A DNA stretch of 64,000 bases, taken from contig DXEM01000032.1 of NCBI GenBank assembly GCA_019114985.1, positions 1 through 64,000 of the forward strand, read 5' to 3'. Origin of the DNA: Candidatus Anaerostipes excrementavium. GTDB lineage: Bacteria > Bacillota > Clostridia > Lachnospirales > Lachnospiraceae. The notes under the pieces are model-generated. The model was not told the DNA's origin and did not search any database. It was given only the letters and a program-made list of their open reading frames with translations. A program made the translations under genes and the position numbers. Numbering within the stretch: position 1 is the stretch's first letter; every line of letters starts with the position of its first letter. This document shows positions 61,695-64,000 of this stretch, piece after piece.

Positions 61695-62827
61695 GGTTCC
61701 ACCTCCTCAAATATGGATTCTAATTTTCGTCCTTCTTCCTCTTCCAACTCTATGTTATTTTGCAGTTCATAGAATTCGGAGAACAGGTGCATTGGATCCT
61801 GCCGAAACGCATCCGGTTCTTCGGCATGAATGGCCTGATTCTTTTCATATCGCCGATTTTCTAGGCGAATCTGCATTACATTTGGAAATACGGTTCTTAC
61901 TTTACCGATCGCATCCAGGATTTCTTCTTCATCTGTCAAAACCACCTGCATATAATCTTCCCGATTTCCAAGATCGACCTTTTCTTCCATCAGTTCTTTG
62001 ATGGTTCCTCGTATCTCCCTCATGTCGCGCAAAGGCTTTAGTTTATGAAAGGACATCTCGATTTCTTTATTTTTTTCAATATGGAGAATCACCGCTTCTT
62101 TTTCTTTCTTGATTTCTGAAAAAGAGTATTTTAGAATTGATCCGCTGTAACGGACATGGGATCTGCCCATTGCCTGCGGTTTATGGATATGCCCCAGTGC
62201 TGCATAGTCAAAAGGATCAAAGACTCTGTAATCAATATTATCGATCCCTCCGAGGCTGGCAGTCTCTGAATCGGAACGTTCCGGATCCTTGCTGCCTGCT
62301 GTCACAAATTGATGAACAAGGATAATGTTGGTTTGTTCCGGATCAATCTTGGTCTGTTTTATCAGGTAACGCAGGCACTCTTCGTAAGATCCTGTCTGAA
62401 TTCCCAGCTGGTGATTTACGACTACCGGCTTTACAAAAGGAAGCATATAAAAGTTTACAGAAAGACCTGCCTGAGACAATTTGATCTTTTCCATCTTTCC
62501 ATGAAACTTGGAAGAAATAAATAGATTAGAATGTTTAAATAAATTTTTTCCAAATCCAAGCCGATCGCCGGAATCATGGTTTCCGCTGATCATCAGGACT
62601 TTTCTTCCTTCTTTCGTCAATTTCCATAGAAACTCATCCAATAAATCGATGGCTTCAATCGGAGGAATTCCTTTGTCATAGACATCTCCGCAAATCATGA
62701 CGACATCCACAGACTCCTTTTCCACAAGTTCCAGTATCTGATTCAATATAAAACGCTGATCCTCCAACATAGAAAACTCATTGACTCGTTTTCCAAGATG
62801 AAGATCCCCTAAATGCAAAATATTCAT
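61691..62827 (-). CDS. sbcD: Exonuclease SbcD
   Basis: MNILHLGDLHLGKRVNEFSM, ICGDVYDKGIPP, ISGNHDSGDRL, ALGHIHKPQ; start at 62827. Confidence 0.94.
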   Translation of the reverse strand: MNILHLGDLHLGKRVNEFSMLEDQRFILNQILELVEKESVDVVMICGDVYDKGIPPIEAIDLLDEFLWKLTKEGRKVLMISGNHDSGDRLGFGKNLFKHSNLFISSKFHGKMEKIKLSQAGLSVNFYMLPFVKPVVVNHQLGIQTGSYEECLRYLIKQTKIDPEQTNIILVHQFVTAGSKDPERSDSETASLGGIDNIDYRVFDPFDYAALGHIHKPQAMGRSHVRYSGSILKYSFSEIKKEKEAVILHIEKNKEIEMSFHKLKPLRDMREIRGTIKELMEEKVDLGNREDYMQVVLTDEEEILDAIGKVRTVFPNVMQIRLENRRYEKNQAIHAEEPDAFRQDPMHLFSEFYELQNNIELEEEEGRKLESIFEEVEP

Positions 62828-62866
62828 AAGCGAAACTCCTTTGTCATCCTGTTTGAAAGAGAAAGA

Positions 62867-62895
62867 ATGCCGCCGGTATATCTGCGGCGGCATGT
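62867..62895 (-). terminator. Hairpin downstream of ankyrin gene
   Basis: atgccgccgcagatataccggcggcattctttc on minus strand. Confidence 0.55.
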
Positions 62896-62898
62896 AAA

Positions 62899-63717
62899 TT
62901 ATTTTTGAAATTTGATGTTGAGATCGTAATAATCCTGTGCAGTTCTGCCTGCATCATCTTTGATCTTAGGATCTGCTCCTGCATCCAACAAACATTGTAT
63001 GATCTTCTTGGATGGAGTCCACGGGTCTGCTTTCTGATCTTCCCGTACATAACTCTCATCTTCCTGATCAAAATACCCGCTGGCCGCCATCAAAGGCGTT
63101 GCATTCTGGTAAGCTTTTTCTTTTTGGTTTACATCTTCCCCATGGTCTAAGAGAACCTGAATGCATTGATATTGTTTTTCGATCTCCTCGGGATCATCGA
63201 CCCAGGACTGATATAAAATCACACAAAACAAGGAACCTCCATCTGTATCAAGAGACATCTCGGAACGCTTCGCTCCGGCATCCAACAGGATTTCTAAATT
63301 TTCCGGGTTATAGCTTTCACCTGTAATTAATTGGTCTAAAATCGTATAGCCCTGTTCATTCTTCTCATTAATATCATTCGGATACTCTTTCACCAACTCT
63401 TTTAGCTTTTCTACATTTCCTCCGTAATCACATTCGTTTCCAAATTTCCAATTGACCGGATACTTTTTCGCATAATCTGCATCTTCCTGTTCCCATGCAT
63501 ATCCACCCCTTAAATCCTGATAAAAACTCCATGAGAACAATATTCCACAGGAGACCGGTACCAAAAGAAATACGATACTGATCCCGGTTATGACTTTAAA
63601 GAAATTTTCCTTTCGAAAAACCACTCCAATGATTCCAAACGTCAGAAGAACAACTCCAATCAGCCCACAAAACCCACATAGTATCGCAGGCCACATAATC
63701 CCTGAAATTTCCAACAT
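62899..63717 (-). CDS. Membrane-anchored ankyrin-repeat protein
   Basis: N-terminal TM segments; repeats NEKNEQGYTILDQLI...LEILLDAGAK, ATPLMAASGY...IIQCLLDAGADPKIKDDAGRTAQDYYD. Confidence 0.8.
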   Translation of the reverse strand: MLEISGIMWPAILCGFCGLIGVVLLTFGIIGVVFRKENFFKVITGISIVFLLVPVSCGILFSWSFYQDLRGGYAWEQEDADYAKKYPVNWKFGNECDYGGNVEKLKELVKEYPNDINEKNEQGYTILDQLITGESYNPENLEILLDAGAKRSEMSLDTDGGSLFCVILYQSWVDDPEEIEKQYQCIQVLLDHGEDVNQKEKAYQNATPLMAASGYFDQEDESYVREDQKADPWTPSKKIIQCLLDAGADPKIKDDAGRTAQDYYDLNIKFQK

Positions 63718-63780
63718 AAAACCTACCTCCTCATCCCATCTGCTAATCCCCTGTCGTTACTTATCTCCCACATTTTTACA

Positions 63781-63835
63781 AGGTAAAAAATCCGCTATAG
63801 GAACCGCTTCACAATTCCTATAGGAAGCTTTCACC
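63781..63835 (-). terminator. Terminator-like hairpin 3' of Rpn-like gene
   Basis: cttcctatagg...ttcctatagcggattttttacc on minus strand. Confidence 0.55.
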
Positions 63836-63838
63836 TCT

Positions 63839-64000
63839 TTACTTTGCCAAACTCCTGTCTCCGGATAACCATTCCTGCACCAATTTCACATTGACTTTCA
63901 CGATATCTGCAATATCCGATACAGACATCCCCCTGTCTGCAAGTGTCAGCGCAGTTTCCTTCGCCTTTTTCATCTCTCCTTCTGCAACTCCCTGAGTTCT
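63839..64000 (-). CDS. C-terminal fragment of Rpn-like/PD-(D/E)XK protein running off window edge
   Basis: RTQGVAEGEMKKAKETALTLADRGMSVSDIADIVKVNVKLVQEWLSGDRSLAK*. Confidence 0.6.
   Translation of the reverse strand, partial: RTQGVAEGEMKKAKETALTLADRGMSVSDIADIVKVNVKLVQEWLSGDRSLAK

Overview
64 kb of chromosome-like, AT-rich Firmicutes sequence, probably a gut Lachnospiraceae of the Anaerostipes type. The taxon is inferred from gene content only. Most genes are on the minus strand. No rRNA, tRNA, CRISPR array or intact IS/transposon was recognised. The main content is carbohydrate uptake: sucrose PTS with hydrolase and fructokinase; a second glucose/beta-glucoside-family PTS with a GH36 alpha-galactosidase and an AraC regulator; a bgl PTS with GH1 and a LicT/BglG antiterminator; and a mannose-family PTS/polyol operon with a SorC regulator. 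Housekeeping genes include guaB, ppdK, NfnAB/GltA-like genes, pssA/psd, dinB, deoC, tcdA and sbcCD. Accessory items are Rpn-like PD-(D/E)XK genes, a nucleoside phosphorylase remnant, a HEPN/MNT toxin-antitoxin pair, and an ankyrin protein. The most unusual locus is a translationally coupled plus-strand pair: a 1376-aa GGDEF/PAS/GAF/EAL protein followed by an orphan CheB-CheR-PAS fusion, behind a leader with a terminator-like hairpin. Other notable items are a glucitol-IIA-like protein that appears to lack the phospho-acceptor histidine, a LacI gene coupled to a short YhaO/YhaN-like nuclease/ATPase pair, a fused PTS IIC-IID with an acidic linker, and a 28-bp perfect palindrome abutting a consensus promoter. 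All calls come from reading the sequence and supplied ORFs; no database search was run.
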